The notes below the pieces were generated by a model, which saw only the letters and a list, made by a program, of their open reading frames with translations, did no database searches and was not told the DNA's origin. A stretch of DNA of 15,445 nt from DATAVB01 sp040414495. GTDB taxonomy: Bacteria > Actinomycetota > Actinomycetes > Mycobacteriales > QHCD01. The stretch covers positions 1-15,445 of the forward strand of contig JBEDUI010000187.1 in NCBI GenBank assembly GCA_040414495.1, given 5' to 3'. Of this stretch, positions 1-6,669 are shown in pieces (position 1 is the stretch's first letter; the number at the start of each line of letters is the position of its first letter). A program made the translations under genes and the position numbers.

Positions 1-96
1 CGGGACGTGGAGGTGCACCGGGTGCTGTTGGAGAAGGTGCTGCCCCGCCAGGCGCATGTGTTGTCCAGTGAGGAATTCCTGCAGGCGCTCAGCTGA
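1..96 (+). CDS. 3' end of an unidentified protein gene (partial)
   Basis: Frame 1 is open from the window edge to a TGA at 94-96 and gives 31 residues that begin RDVEVHRVLL and end EEFLQALS. The gene starts outside the window. The fragment is mostly charged and amphipathic, with no motif I recognise, so no function is assigned. It converges on the hydrolase gene on the other strand, with only 9 nt between the two stop codons. The reading could be a chance open frame, but the codon pattern (G or C at most third positions) is that of coding sequence here. Confidence 0.5.
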   Translation, partial: RDVEVHRVLLEKVLPRQAHVLSSEEFLQALS

Positions 97-105
97 CACG
101 CAATT

Positions 106-891
106 TTACGAGACAAGCTCGGCCAGCAATGCCAGCCAACGTTCGGATTGGTCTAGATGCAGATCATGATGCGCGCCGACAATAACATGTCGCCGAGTTT
201 GCGGCCGCACGCCGCACATTCGATCAACACGAGAGCCGTCGATAACGGAATGCTCGGCCAATACCAGATCGACCGGAATGGACAGCCGATCCCAGATATC
301 CCAGCGTTCTTCCAGCAGAACCGGCGCCATGATCGCAAAGACGTTTTCCGGGTCGAAGCGCGGCCACCAGCGACCGTTCCGTTGCAGGTAGCCGTCGGCC
401 CAGGCCCGACCGGGCACATTGTCGCCACCAAAGAAATCCCGAACCTCGTCGTACGAGCCGAATGACCGCGGCCAGGCGGCAATCGCACTGACCACTGTGT
501 CCAGTGCGGCGCGGCCACCACCACCGACATCTCCCTCGACCATGATCAGCTGGTCAATAAGCTCCGGATACCGGTCGGTGAACACCAATGCCGTATGTGC
601 GCCCATCGACTGACCGACGACTGTGACCGGTGTCGGAATGGCGGCCGCTGCGATAACGGCAGCCACATCATCGGCAAAGGCGGCCCGACTCAGATCCGCC
701 GGATTCCGACCGCTGTCGCCATGGCCCCGTTGATCCATCCGGATAGTGCGATGGTGCCCCGCCAACGCCCGCGCCGACCCGGCCCATTCACCGCAGTGCC
801 CGGCTAGCCCGTGCAGAAAGACAACGGTTGGCTCGCCCGCGCCCTCGACGATGTAGTGCAGGCTGACATCCGCATTGTTTGTGTACGGCAT
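106..891 (-). CDS. alpha/beta-fold hydrolase
   Basis: The 261-residue protein matches a single-domain alpha/beta hydrolase. The oxyanion-hole strand VVFLHGLAG is near residues 23-31, the RGHGDSG loop near 55-61, the nucleophile elbow GQSMG at 93-97 puts Ser95 in the catalytic position, and the late histidine is in GAHHDLHLD (probably His242). The expected acid after strand 6 or 7 is unclear: the segment LVLAEHSVIDG offers Glu213 or Asp218 but lacks the usual G-x-x-D. There is no signal peptide, so it is probably cytosolic. The substrate cannot be inferred; esterase, lactonase or C-C hydrolase are all possible. The ATG at 889-891 has a weak AGGTGA about 11 nt upstream. The gene is divergent from the GrpB-family gene with 30 bp between start codons, so their promoters must overlap. 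Confidence 0.88.
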   Translation of the reverse strand: MPYTNNADVSLHYIVEGAGEPTVVFLHGLAGHCGEWAGSARALAGHHRTIRMDQRGHGDSGRNPADLSRAAFADDVAAVIAAAAIPTPVTVVGQSMGAHTALVFTDRYPELIDQLIMVEGDVGGGGRAALDTVVSAIAAWPRSFGSYDEVRDFFGGDNVPGRAWADGYLQRNGRWWPRFDPENVFAIMAPVLLEERWDIWDRLSIPVDLVLAEHSVIDGSRVDRMCGVRPQTRRHVIVGAHHDLHLDQSERWLALLAELVS

Positions 892-908
892 GCCGACACG
901 ATTTCACC

Positions 909-914
909 TAAGCT
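909..914 (+). promoter_or_regulatory. -10 element for a probable leaderless transcript of the GrpB-family gene
   Basis: TAAGCT fits the actinobacterial TANNNT -10 pattern and ends exactly 7 nt before the ATG at 922. Transcription would therefore start at or within a base of the start codon. No Shine-Dalgarno sequence precedes the ATG. No clear -35 is visible. The placement is seen in the sequence; leaderless use is inferred. Confidence 0.5.
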
Positions 915-921
915 GGCCTGT

Positions 922-1473
922 ATGAATTTGGGCCTGCGGTATAACGATGTCGCGGTTGTCGACAGCGATCCGGCCTGGCCTCAGGCCGCGGCGACGCTTA
1001 TCGCCCAGCTACACGCCGTGCTGCGCGAGAACGCCGTCGCGATCGAGCACATCGGATCAACCTCTGTACTTGGAATGGCGGCTAAACCGATCATCGACCT
1101 GGCGGTCGCGCTGGCGCCGACGGCGGATCCGGAGCATATCGCCAAGGCGTTGCAAACGGCCGGCTATGTCGACCGCGGCGAGCGTGCCAGCGTCGGCGAT
1201 CGATTGTTCCACCGGCTAGGCGGTCCTGATGTCTGCACAACGATTCTGCACGTCGTACCCCAGGGTGCTCCGGCCTGGCAGCGCTGGCTGACCGTGCGCG
1301 ACCGGCTGCGAACCGACTCATCAACGGCCGAAGAATATGCCGCGCTCAAGCTCCAGCTGGCGGGGCAGTTTCCCACCGACCGGCACAAGTATTCCCGCGG
1401 CAAGGCCGAATTCCTCGCCAGAATCGCCATTCAAACGCCCGGGCACGATTCGGATTCGGGAGATGAGGCATGA
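922..1473 (+). CDS. GrpB family (UPF0157) protein, nucleotidyltransferase-like
   Basis: Starting at the ATG at 922, the protein has 183 residues and shows the family signature: YNDVAVVDSDPAWP at the N-terminus and EHIGSTSVLGMAAKPIIDL at about residues 42-60. The G-S-T-S and K-P-I-I-D segments correspond to the nucleotidyltransferase-like active site of this fold. The usual Pro of S-V-P-G is Leu here. A C-terminal RHKYSRGKAEF-like segment is also typical. The frame is open upstream to 811, but those codons run through the promoter and 5' end of the divergent hydrolase and do not look like the family, so 922 is preferred. GrpB proteins have no firmly established substrate; some are linked to glutamate-rich or nucleotide metabolism. 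The stop overlaps the sulfatase start (ATGA), so the two genes are probably translated together. Confidence 0.85.
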   Translation: MNLGLRYNDVAVVDSDPAWPQAAATLIAQLHAVLRENAVAIEHIGSTSVLGMAAKPIIDLAVALAPTADPEHIAKALQTAGYVDRGERASVGDRLFHRLGGPDVCTTILHVVPQGAPAWQRWLTVRDRLRTDSSTAEEYAALKLQLAGQFPTDRHKYSRGKAEFLARIAIQTPGHDSDSGDEA

Positions 1474-2738
1474 GCCGGCCCAACATCATCGTGATCATGG
1501 CCGACGACCTCGGCTATGGCGACCTGTCCTGCATGGGCTCGGAATTCCGTACCCCCCATCTGGATCGGCTGGCCGCGTCGGGCATTCGGTTCGCGAATTG
1601 GTACAGCAACGCCCCGGTGTGCTCGCCCTCGCGCGCGTCCCTGCTCACCGGTCGGTACCCGCATCGGGCCGGCGTCACCCATATCCTCAGTGGACGGCGC
1701 GGTTCGGTGCCCGGCCTGACCGGGGGCGTGGCCACCTTCGCCGACGCGCTGCGGGATCACGGTGGCTACCGCACCGCGCATGTCGGGAAATGGCACCTGG
1801 GCACTGACCTGGCCGCCCGGCCCGACCAGCACGGGTTCGACCGCTGGTTCGGTTTCACCGCAGGCTGTTTCGACTATTACTCGCACCTGTTCTATTACGA
1901 GCCGCAGGTGCAGCCGGTCCATGATCTGTGGGACAACGGCCGCGAGGTCTACCGCAACGGTGAATACGCCACCAATCTGTTCACCGACGAGGCGATCCGG
2001 GTCATTCGCGACTGGACGCGGGAGGACTCGAACGATCCGTTCTGCCTCTATCTCGGCTATAACGCACCGCACTATCCGATGCACGCGCCGGCCGAATATC
2101 TGGACCGATTCCGCGGTATGCCGGAGGATCGGCGCATCATGGCGGCCATGGTGTCCTGCATGGACGATGGCATCGGGCGGCTGCTGGACGAACTCGACCG
2201 GCAGGGCTTGACCGAGGACACCTGCGTGTTCTTCATGTCCGACAACGGGCCGTCGCCGGAGTCCCGGAACTGGATGGACGGTCGCGCGGACCCGTACTAC
2301 GGCGGCAGCGCCGGCATTTTCCGCGGACACAAATACAGCCTGTACGAAGGTGGGGTCCGGGTCCCGGCCATGCTGTCCTGGCCCGGGCACATCGACGGCG
2401 CGAGGGTATTGGACACTCCCCTGGCCGCCATGGACATTTTCCCGACGCTGCTGACCCTGACCGGAATCGACCCGACGCCGTACGAGCCGGACGGCGTCGA
2501 CATCTGGCCCGTATTAAAAGGCGAACAGTCGGCCGTCGACCGCAACATCTTCTGGCGCCACCATGACAATGCCGCCACACGGCGCGGCGACTGGAAACTG
2601 GTCCGCGAAAACGGCACCGAAACCCTGCACAACCTGGCCGACGACCTGTCCGAAAAGCGCGACCTCCTCGAGGAAAACCCACACCAAGCCGATGAATTGC
2701 GGCAGGCGCTGCAAACGTGGGAGGCCACTATTCCGTAA
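1470..2738 (+). CDS. Cys-type sulfatase (arylsulfatase / N-acetylgalactosamine-6-sulfatase-like)
   Basis: This 422-residue protein carries the type I sulfatase active site. Asp12-Asp13 in MADDLGYGD bind the metal, and CSPSRASLLTGR at 51-62 is the C-x-P-S-R signature in which Cys51 is converted to formylglycine. HVGKWHLG supplies Lys107 and His109, APHYP supplies His201, SDNG supplies Asp258-Asn259, and GHKYSLYEGGVRVP supplies Lys288. All expected catalytic residues are present, so it should be active once matured by a formylglycine-generating enzyme, which is not in this window. There is no signal peptide, so it would act in the cytoplasm. It hydrolyses sulfate esters, but the natural substrate (glycan or aryl sulfate) cannot be read from the sequence. 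It overlaps the GrpB gene by 4 nt (ATGA). Its 3' end overlaps the convergent permease gene by 11 bp. Confidence 0.93.
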   Translation: MSRPNIIVIMADDLGYGDLSCMGSEFRTPHLDRLAASGIRFANWYSNAPVCSPSRASLLTGRYPHRAGVTHILSGRRGSVPGLTGGVATFADALRDHGGYRTAHVGKWHLGTDLAARPDQHGFDRWFGFTAGCFDYYSHLFYYEPQVQPVHDLWDNGREVYRNGEYATNLFTDEAIRVIRDWTREDSNDPFCLYLGYNAPHYPMHAPAEYLDRFRGMPEDRRIMAAMVSCMDDGIGRLLDELDRQGLTEDTCVFFMSDNGPSPESRNWMDGRADPYYGGSAGIFRGHKYSLYEGGVRVPAMLSWPGHIDGARVLDTPLAAMDIFPTLLTLTGIDPTPYEPDGVDIWPVLKGEQSAVDRNIFWRHHDNAATRRGDWKLVRENGTETLHNLADDLSEKRDLLEENPHQADELRQALQTWEATIP

Positions 2739-3606
2739 CCGCCACGGACATGGCCCGGGCGGTACGGGTGGCGAGTACGGAACCGAGCAGGATCAGGCCG
2801 AACGACACCGCGATCGTGACCGTGAACGGTTCGTTCAACAATGTCACGCCCAATGCCACCGCGACCGCTGGGTTCAGATACGTGATCACCGTGGCCCGGG
2901 CCGGCCCGACCTCCGCGATCAAGGCAAAGAACACCACGAACGCCACCGCCGTACACACCACGGCCAGCCCGACCAGCGAGGCGATGACCTTGGCCGACGG
3001 CATCGAATGCGGCAAATTCGTCGCGGCCGGAACGAGATAGACCAATGCGGCGAAAGCCAGGCAGGCCGCGGTCATGCCGAGCCGCGGTACGTCCCCCAGC
3101 CAGCGGTCAGCGACCAACGGGCCGATCGAATAACCCAGCGCGGTCAACAGCACCTGGGTGATCGCCCACGCCGACGCGCCATGCGCACCCGGACCGGCCA
3201 ACAACGCGACACCGCCCAGCCCGAGCAGCAGACCAGCCCAGCGCACCGGAGTCAGCCGGTCCGAATGCGCGACCAACCAGCCGAGCACGGCGCCGAAAAT
3301 CGGCACCGCCGCAATCAGCATTCCACTCATCGAACTGGACAGCGTCTTCTCCGCGTTCGAGAGCAGCCACCACGGCGCGATGATTTCCACCAGCGCGAAC
3401 AGCAGCAGCGCCTTCCAATGTGGCCGCAACACGGCAAATTCGCGGCGATGCAGCGCCAGCGGCAACAACACCAGCGCGCCGACACCGGTCCGGGCGAATA
3501 CCAACACCGGCACCGATACGCCGCGGTCCGCGACCTTGATCAGCAGGTACGGGATTCCCCAGATCACGCTCATGCTGGCGAACAGAATCCAGCCCCGGCG
3601 ACTCAC
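2728..3606 (-). CDS. EamA/DMT-family inner-membrane permease
   Basis: The 292-residue protein has about ten hydrophobic helices in two homologous EamA halves. The first begins GWILFASMSVIWGIPYLLIKVA and contains the typical W-G-x-P/F-Y/F segment. The second covers roughly residues 140-285 and ends with the typical NEPFTVTIAVSFGLILLGSVL. DMT-family members export amino acids, nucleobases or other small metabolites; the substrate here is unknown. Start choice: AAGGAG lies at 3620-3615 (minus strand), 8 nt before GTG 3606-3604 and directly against an earlier in-frame GTG at 3615, so 3606 is preferred. The stop lies inside the end of the sulfatase gene. The gene is divergent from the membrane protein starting at 3717. 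Confidence 0.9.
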   Translation of the reverse strand: MSRRGWILFASMSVIWGIPYLLIKVADRGVSVPVLVFARTGVGALVLLPLALHRREFAVLRPHWKALLLFALVEIIAPWWLLSNAEKTLSSSMSGMLIAAVPIFGAVLGWLVAHSDRLTPVRWAGLLLGLGGVALLAGPGAHGASAWAITQVLLTALGYSIGPLVADRWLGDVPRLGMTAACLAFAALVYLVPAATNLPHSMPSAKVIASLVGLAVVCTAVAFVVFFALIAEVGPARATVITYLNPAVAVALGVTLLNEPFTVTIAVSFGLILLGSVLATRTARAMSVAVTE

Positions 3607-3614
3607 CAGCTGCA

Positions 3615-3620
3615 CTCCTT
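3615..3620 (-). promoter_or_regulatory. Shine-Dalgarno sequence that sets the EamA gene start
   Basis: AAGGAG on the minus strand is immediately followed by a GTG (3615, sharing a base), then by a second in-frame GTG at 3606. Only the second has normal spacing (8 nt), so the protein probably begins VSRRGW. Confidence 0.7.
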
Positions 3621-3703
3621 ACCTTCGAGCCAAATCTGGAGCCTACGTGGGCGGCCCGACGGATTCCGATCAGGTTAGGTTTGTCGTGTTGCTGGTAGAG
3701 CGG

Positions 3704-3709
3704 GATAGT
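3704..3709 (+). promoter_or_regulatory. -10 element for a probable leaderless transcript of the 3717 gene
   Basis: GATAGT keeps the conserved A2 and T6 of a -10 hexamer and ends 7 nt before the ATG at 3717. No Shine-Dalgarno sequence precedes the ATG. A second candidate, TAGGTT at 3676-3681, would give a leader of about 29 nt, also without a clear ribosome binding site. Confidence 0.4.
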
Positions 3710-3716
3710 TGACTCC

Positions 3717-4247
3717 ATGTACGAATTCGCCGCTAAGGGAATAGCGTCACCCTCGTACTCGACCGCCGGGTTCGTGGGCACCGTCGGCGTCGCGCTCTTG
3801 ACCCATGCGATCGCGGTCTCGTACGCCCGCCGGGACCGGATCCGGGGCTATGCCGGCACCGGCTACGAGCTGGCTCAGCGGGAAGAGATCTACGGGATCA
3901 TCAGCTACATCGCCGCCGCGTTGTGGTTTGTCTGGTCGATCGAGCTGCTCGCGCATCGAGAAGGGCGCCCGCCGGCAAGCACCGGACAATGGCTGATCCT
4001 GCTGGGCGGAGCGACAACCCTCGGTGCGGTGGCCTGGTTTCTCGGTACGGTCGGCGACCGATTGACGCTGACCGTGGTGTTCGGTGCGGCGGGGTTCGTG
4101 GGAATTCTGCTCGCGCTCGGCGGCCTGCTCGGCAAGTACCACTCCGACGTGCTCTCGGCCGGCGCGGTGGCCTGCCTGATTGGCACCGGGCTGGCGGTGT
4201 TGATCGGAATCGGCGCGCTTGTCCTGGCGTCCGGCAGCGGCTTTTGA
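3717..4247 (+). CDS. small polytopic membrane protein of unknown function
   Basis: The 176-residue protein has about five predicted membrane segments: near residues 17-36 (AGFVGTVGVALLTHAIAVSY), 60-80 (IISYIAAALWFVWSIELLA), 91-110 (WLILLGGATTLGAVAWFLG), 116-137 (LTVVFGAAGFVGILLALGGLL) and 146-170. Between helices 1 and 2 is a charged, Arg/Tyr-rich loop (YARRDRIRGYAGTGYELAQREE). I see no catalytic or transport motif and do not recognise the family. It is transcribed alone, divergently from the EamA permease and convergently towards ribF. A perfect 11-bp hairpin follows its stop by 10 nt. There is no ribosome binding site before the ATG, consistent with a leaderless message. Confidence 0.75.
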   Translation: MYEFAAKGIASPSYSTAGFVGTVGVALLTHAIAVSYARRDRIRGYAGTGYELAQREEIYGIISYIAAALWFVWSIELLAHREGRPPASTGQWLILLGGATTLGAVAWFLGTVGDRLTLTVVFGAAGFVGILLALGGLLGKYHSDVLSAGAVACLIGTGLAVLIGIGALVLASGSGF

Positions 4248-4257
4248 GCGCGCCGTG

Positions 4258-4285
4258 GCCCTGCCGATCGCGTCATCGGCAGGGC
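4258..4285 (+). terminator. hairpin terminator after the 3717 membrane-protein gene
   Basis: GCCCTGCCGAT at 4258-4268 pairs perfectly with ATCGGCAGGGC at 4275-4285 around a 6-nt loop, starting 10 nt after the stop codon. There is no T-tract, which is common for GC-rich actinobacterial terminators. The stem works in both directions and could also stop read-through from ribF, whose stop lies at 4467. Confidence 0.6.
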
Positions 4286-4293
4286 GCCGCGGC

Positions 4294-4459
4294 TAGGGCG
4301 TGTCTCTTAAATCCTGGCCGTCGCGAGCGGTGATCCAGGCGGCGGTCCGGCAAGGCGGAGGAGGAGCCGATACCGGTGTTGTATCGGCGACGACGACAAC
4401 GCAGCCGGTCGTCGTCTGGGCGCCGCGCAGCAGGCCGAGGATTTAAGAGACATGCCCTA
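4294..4459. mobile_element. MITE-like element with 22-bp terminal inverted repeats
   Basis: The sequence at 4294-4315 (TAGGGCGTGTCTCTTAAATC plus CT) is repeated in inverted form at 4438-4459 with a single mismatch, and the match continues for GGCC after a one-base offset. The outermost TA on each side could be a 2-bp target duplication, in which case the element proper is 4296-4457 (162 bp). Inside is a perfect 8-bp hairpin, GCCGATAC at 4366-4373 and GTATCGGC at 4381-4388. No open frame of transposase length exists, so it would need a transposase in trans. TA duplication and GC-rich ends with this pattern recall IS5-superfamily (IS427-like) ends of actinobacteria, but that assignment is from memory. 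It sits between two convergent genes, a neutral insertion site. Confidence 0.75.
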
Positions 4460-4466
4460 AACCGGA

Positions 4467-5393
4467 TCAATCCAGCGCGCGCCGAGTCTGCTCGACGTCG
4501 CGGTGCATCTGCTCGATCAGCGTCGGAACATCCTCGAACCGTACGGTTCCCCGCAGCCGCTGCACGAATTCCACACCGATCGTATATCCGTACAGATCGC
4601 CGTCGAAATCCAGCAGATACGGCTCCAACGTACGCGAATCACTGTCCACAAAGGTGGGATTCGTACCGATGGAAATGGCGCTCCCGTACCGCCGGTCGCC
4701 GACCAGCGCATAGCCGGCGTACACGCCGTCGGCGGGCATCGCGGCATACGGCTCGGTATGCATGTTGGCGGTCGGGAATCCGAGTTGGCGACCTCGGCCG
4801 GCACCGCGCACCACGATGCCATCCAACCGGTGCGGCCGGCCCAACACCTTGGCCGCGGCCGCGACGTCGCCGGCGTCGATGCAGGACCGTACGTAGGTCG
4901 AGGAGAACGTGGTGTCGTCGTTGCTGACGATCGGCACCGCCTCGACCGCGAACCCGAACGTCTTGCCCAAGGCCCGCAGCGTTGCCACGTCGCCGGCGGC
5001 CTTGTGGCCGAACCGGAAGTTCTCCCCCACCACGACGGCCGCCGCGTGTAGGTGCTCGACCAGCACCTCGTGCACGAACTCGGCCGGCCCGAGATGGCTG
5101 AATTCCACCGTGAACGGCAGTACGCACATCACGTCCACGCCCAGCCCGGCCAGCAACTCGGCCTTGCGGCTGGTGGTGGTGAGCCGGGGCGGGTGGGTAC
5201 CGGGTCGGACGACCTCGCTCGGGTGCGGGTCGAAGGTGATGACGACCGCCGGCAGGTCCGTGTCGCGGGCCCGATCGACCGCGCGGCCGATGATGTGCTG
5301 GTGTCCCCGGTGCACCCCGTCGAAGACCCCGATCGTCACGACGCATCGCCCCCACCCGCTGGGCGTACCGTCCACTCCCCGCCACCGCTGCAC
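4467..5393 (-). CDS. ribF: bifunctional riboflavin kinase / FAD synthetase
   Basis: The 308-residue protein makes FMN and FAD. The N-terminal FAD synthetase (nucleotidyltransferase) domain, about residues 1-180, has GVFDGVHRGHQ at 22-32 with the H28-x-x-H31 motif, VVGENFRFG at 121-129 and STYVRS at 165-170. The C-terminal riboflavin kinase domain, about 185-305, has GRQLGFPTAN with the PTAN motif at 207-210, GTNPTF at 243-248 and a likely catalytic Glu257 in LEPYLLDFDGDLYG. Length is normal. The GTG start gives the expected actinobacterial N-terminus (MQRWRG...GWGR). There is no ribosome binding site; GATAGT lies 8 nt upstream, so it may be leaderless. In many Gram-positive bacteria ribF directly follows truB. 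Here two unrelated genes lie between them, and ribF seems to have its own promoter. Confidence 0.97.
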   Translation of the reverse strand: MQRWRGVDGTPSGWGRCVVTIGVFDGVHRGHQHIIGRAVDRARDTDLPAVVITFDPHPSEVVRPGTHPPRLTTTSRKAELLAGLGVDVMCVLPFTVEFSHLGPAEFVHEVLVEHLHAAAVVVGENFRFGHKAAGDVATLRALGKTFGFAVEAVPIVSNDDTTFSSTYVRSCIDAGDVAAAAKVLGRPHRLDGIVVRGAGRGRQLGFPTANMHTEPYAAMPADGVYAGYALVGDRRYGSAISIGTNPTFVDSDSRTLEPYLLDFDGDLYGYTIGVEFVQRLRGTVRFEDVPTLIEQMHRDVEQTRRALD

Positions 5394-5401
5394 GGCGCGA
5401 C

Positions 5402-5407
5402 ACTATC
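5402..5407 (-). promoter_or_regulatory. -10 element for a probable leaderless ribF transcript
   Basis: GATAGT on the minus strand ends 8 nt before the ribF GTG at 5393. No Shine-Dalgarno sequence lies between, and no obvious FMN riboswitch is present in the 160 bp up to the next gene. The same hexamer with nearly the same spacing precedes the gene at 3717. Confidence 0.4.
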
Positions 5408-5556
5408 GGGTCGCCGTTCCGGTGCTCGGCAGGTGGCCCCGGGCTTTTTACGTTGCTGCGCCCGCATTTCGGGCCGATCATGCGGAAACTGCGGTTCCGG
5501 CCGGCGTGTCGGTGCGCGGTTTACGGCGGTAGCTCTGAAATGGACGGTGGGACGTG

Positions 5557-6114
5557 ATGCGAATCATTCTGGTCCGGCATGCCGATTCGGTGGTGCCGAC
5601 GCCGTCGGGGCCGAGTGATCTGTCGCGGCCACTGACGCCGGCGGGTCTGGCGGCCGCGGCCGATGTGGCGCCGCAGCTGGTGGCATTGGGGGTCGGCCGT
5701 GTCCTTTCCAGCCCGTACCTGCGGGCGGTGCAGACGGTACGGCCGGCCGCTTCGGCGCTGGGGGTTCAGGTCGAGACGGACCCTGACCTGCGCGAGTGGG
5801 ACTCCGGGTTCGAACCGCGGCCCGATTTCGCCCGCCTGCATGAGGAAAGCTGGTCCGACCCGTCGTTGGCGCGGCCGGGTGGGGAGAGCCTGGCCCAACT
5901 GAGTGCTCGCGCGGTCGGGGCTCTGACCCGGTTGCTGGACGGACCGGATGTGTTGGTCGGTAGCCACGGGACCTTCGTGTCCCGGGCCCTGGTCGGCTTC
6001 GGTCGCCCGGTCGATTGGGCGTTCGCGCGGGCAATGCCAATGCCAGCTGTGTACGTGTTGAGCTTTGACGATTCGGTGCCGTCGATTTCCGGGCCCGGCT
6101 TAGAGCGCGATTAA
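5557..6114 (+). CDS. histidine phosphatase superfamily protein (SixA / phosphoglycerate mutase-like)
   Basis: The protein, 185 residues from ATG 5557, has the two halves of the histidine phosphatase site. LVRHADS supplies Arg7 and the phosphorylated His8, SSPYLRAVQT supplies Arg56, LREWDSG supplies Glu80 as likely acid, and VGSHGTF supplies His137. Family members dephosphorylate small metabolites, sugar phosphates or phosphohistidine; the substrate is not evident. It starts with the active-site strand and has no signal peptide, so it is cytosolic. An in-frame GTG one codon earlier (5554) is a possible alternative, but GGTGGGA at 5546-5552 is better spaced for the ATG. The gene is divergent from ribF (about 160 bp apart) and convergent with the DinB-like gene (10 bp between stops), inserted into the usual truB-ribF interval. 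Confidence 0.9.
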   Translation: MRIILVRHADSVVPTPSGPSDLSRPLTPAGLAAAADVAPQLVALGVGRVLSSPYLRAVQTVRPAASALGVQVETDPDLREWDSGFEPRPDFARLHEESWSDPSLARPGGESLAQLSARAVGALTRLLDGPDVLVGSHGTFVSRALVGFGRPVDWAFARAMPMPAVYVLSFDDSVPSISGPGLERD

Positions 6115-6124
6115 CTCCGCGGAC

Positions 6125-6604
6125 TCAGCCGGCAAGTAGCTGTTCGCGCAGGATATCGGCGTGCCCGCAATGCTGAGCCAGCTCCCGCAGTACTTGTAGG
6201 TACACCCAGCGCAGCGTGCGCGGTCCGGTCCGATGGCCGGTCACGACGGCGTCCAGTGGCAGGTCCGCGACCGCCGTCCGGGCCGTGGCGCAGGCTTCCC
6301 GGTGGGCTGCCGTGACCGAGGCGATCGTGTCATCGGCGTCGAGCCGGAAGGATTCGTCCGGACCCGGTACCAGGCCGAGCTCCCGGCGCGACGCGCCGCC
6401 GACGCACACCTCAAACCACACCCGCTGCATCCACGTGACGTGCTTGAGTAGCCCGAGCAACGTCGTCGCCGACGGGACGAGCCGGCGGCGGACCTGTTCC
6501 TCGGTGAGGTTTTCGAGAGTCGCCTCGATGGCGCTGCGATGCTCCTCGATGAATGCCTCGAGCTGGGTACGCTCGTCATCCAGCGGCACATCGAACGAAC
6601 CCAT
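6125..6604 (-). CDS. DinB-like / DUF664 family protein
   Basis: The 159-residue protein fits the DinB/YfiT four-helix metalloprotein fold, DUF664 branch. The metal ligands are likely His55 in LLKHVTWMQRVWF and His145 and His148 in LAQHCGHADILREQL. The segments LVPSATTLLGLLKHV and the C-terminal QHCGHADILRE are typical of actinobacterial DUF664 proteins. Related enzymes are thiol-dependent (bacillithiol or mycothiol) S-transferases or isomerases, so a mycothiol-linked detoxification role is possible but inferred only. It is unrelated to DNA polymerase IV, also called DinB. AGGAGA lies about 5 nt before the ATG. It lies 63 nt downstream of truB on the same strand and could be co-transcribed with it. 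Confidence 0.88.
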   Translation of the reverse strand: MGSFDVPLDDERTQLEAFIEEHRSAIEATLENLTEEQVRRRLVPSATTLLGLLKHVTWMQRVWFEVCVGGASRRELGLVPGPDESFRLDADDTIASVTAAHREACATARTAVADLPLDAVVTGHRTGPRTLRWVYLQVLRELAQHCGHADILREQLLAG

Positions 6605-6661
6605 CAGCGTCTCCTATCCCCCAGTGCCCGAGTCGGCGCAAGTTAATCAGCCCAGGGTGAG

Positions 6662-6669
6662 CACCTCCT
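6662..6669 (-). promoter_or_regulatory. strong Shine-Dalgarno-like sequence with no gene after it
   Basis: The minus strand reads AGGAGGTG directly over and after the truB stop codon, followed by CTCACCCTGGGCTGA. The only start codon in range (the GTG inside the motif) gives a five-codon frame. It may be the leftover ribosome binding site of a gene that once followed truB, such as ribF, or chance. Confidence 0.3.

Noticed and set aside
1431..2390. Long antisense open frame opposite the sulfatase
   Set aside because: It mirrors the codon structure of the sulfatase, has no ribosome binding site or recognisable domain, and is a product of high GC.
2563..3678. 371-codon plus-strand open frame opposite the EamA permease
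   Set aside because: Its translation is an Arg/Gln/His-rich composition typical of antisense to hydrophobic coding DNA; the EamA reading is clearly the gene.
4376..4927. Open frame running from the MITE into ribF antisense
   Set aside because: Arg/Ser-rich shadow translation, no ribosome binding site, and it crosses the inverted repeat.
5394..5553. FMN riboswitch upstream of ribF
   Set aside because: The ribF start has a -10-like hexamer 8 nt upstream, leaving no leader for a riboswitch, and I saw no conserved RFN-type helices.
6125..6604. DNA polymerase IV (DinB)
   Set aside because: The shared name only; this is the small four-helix metalloprotein family with a His triad, not a Y-family polymerase.
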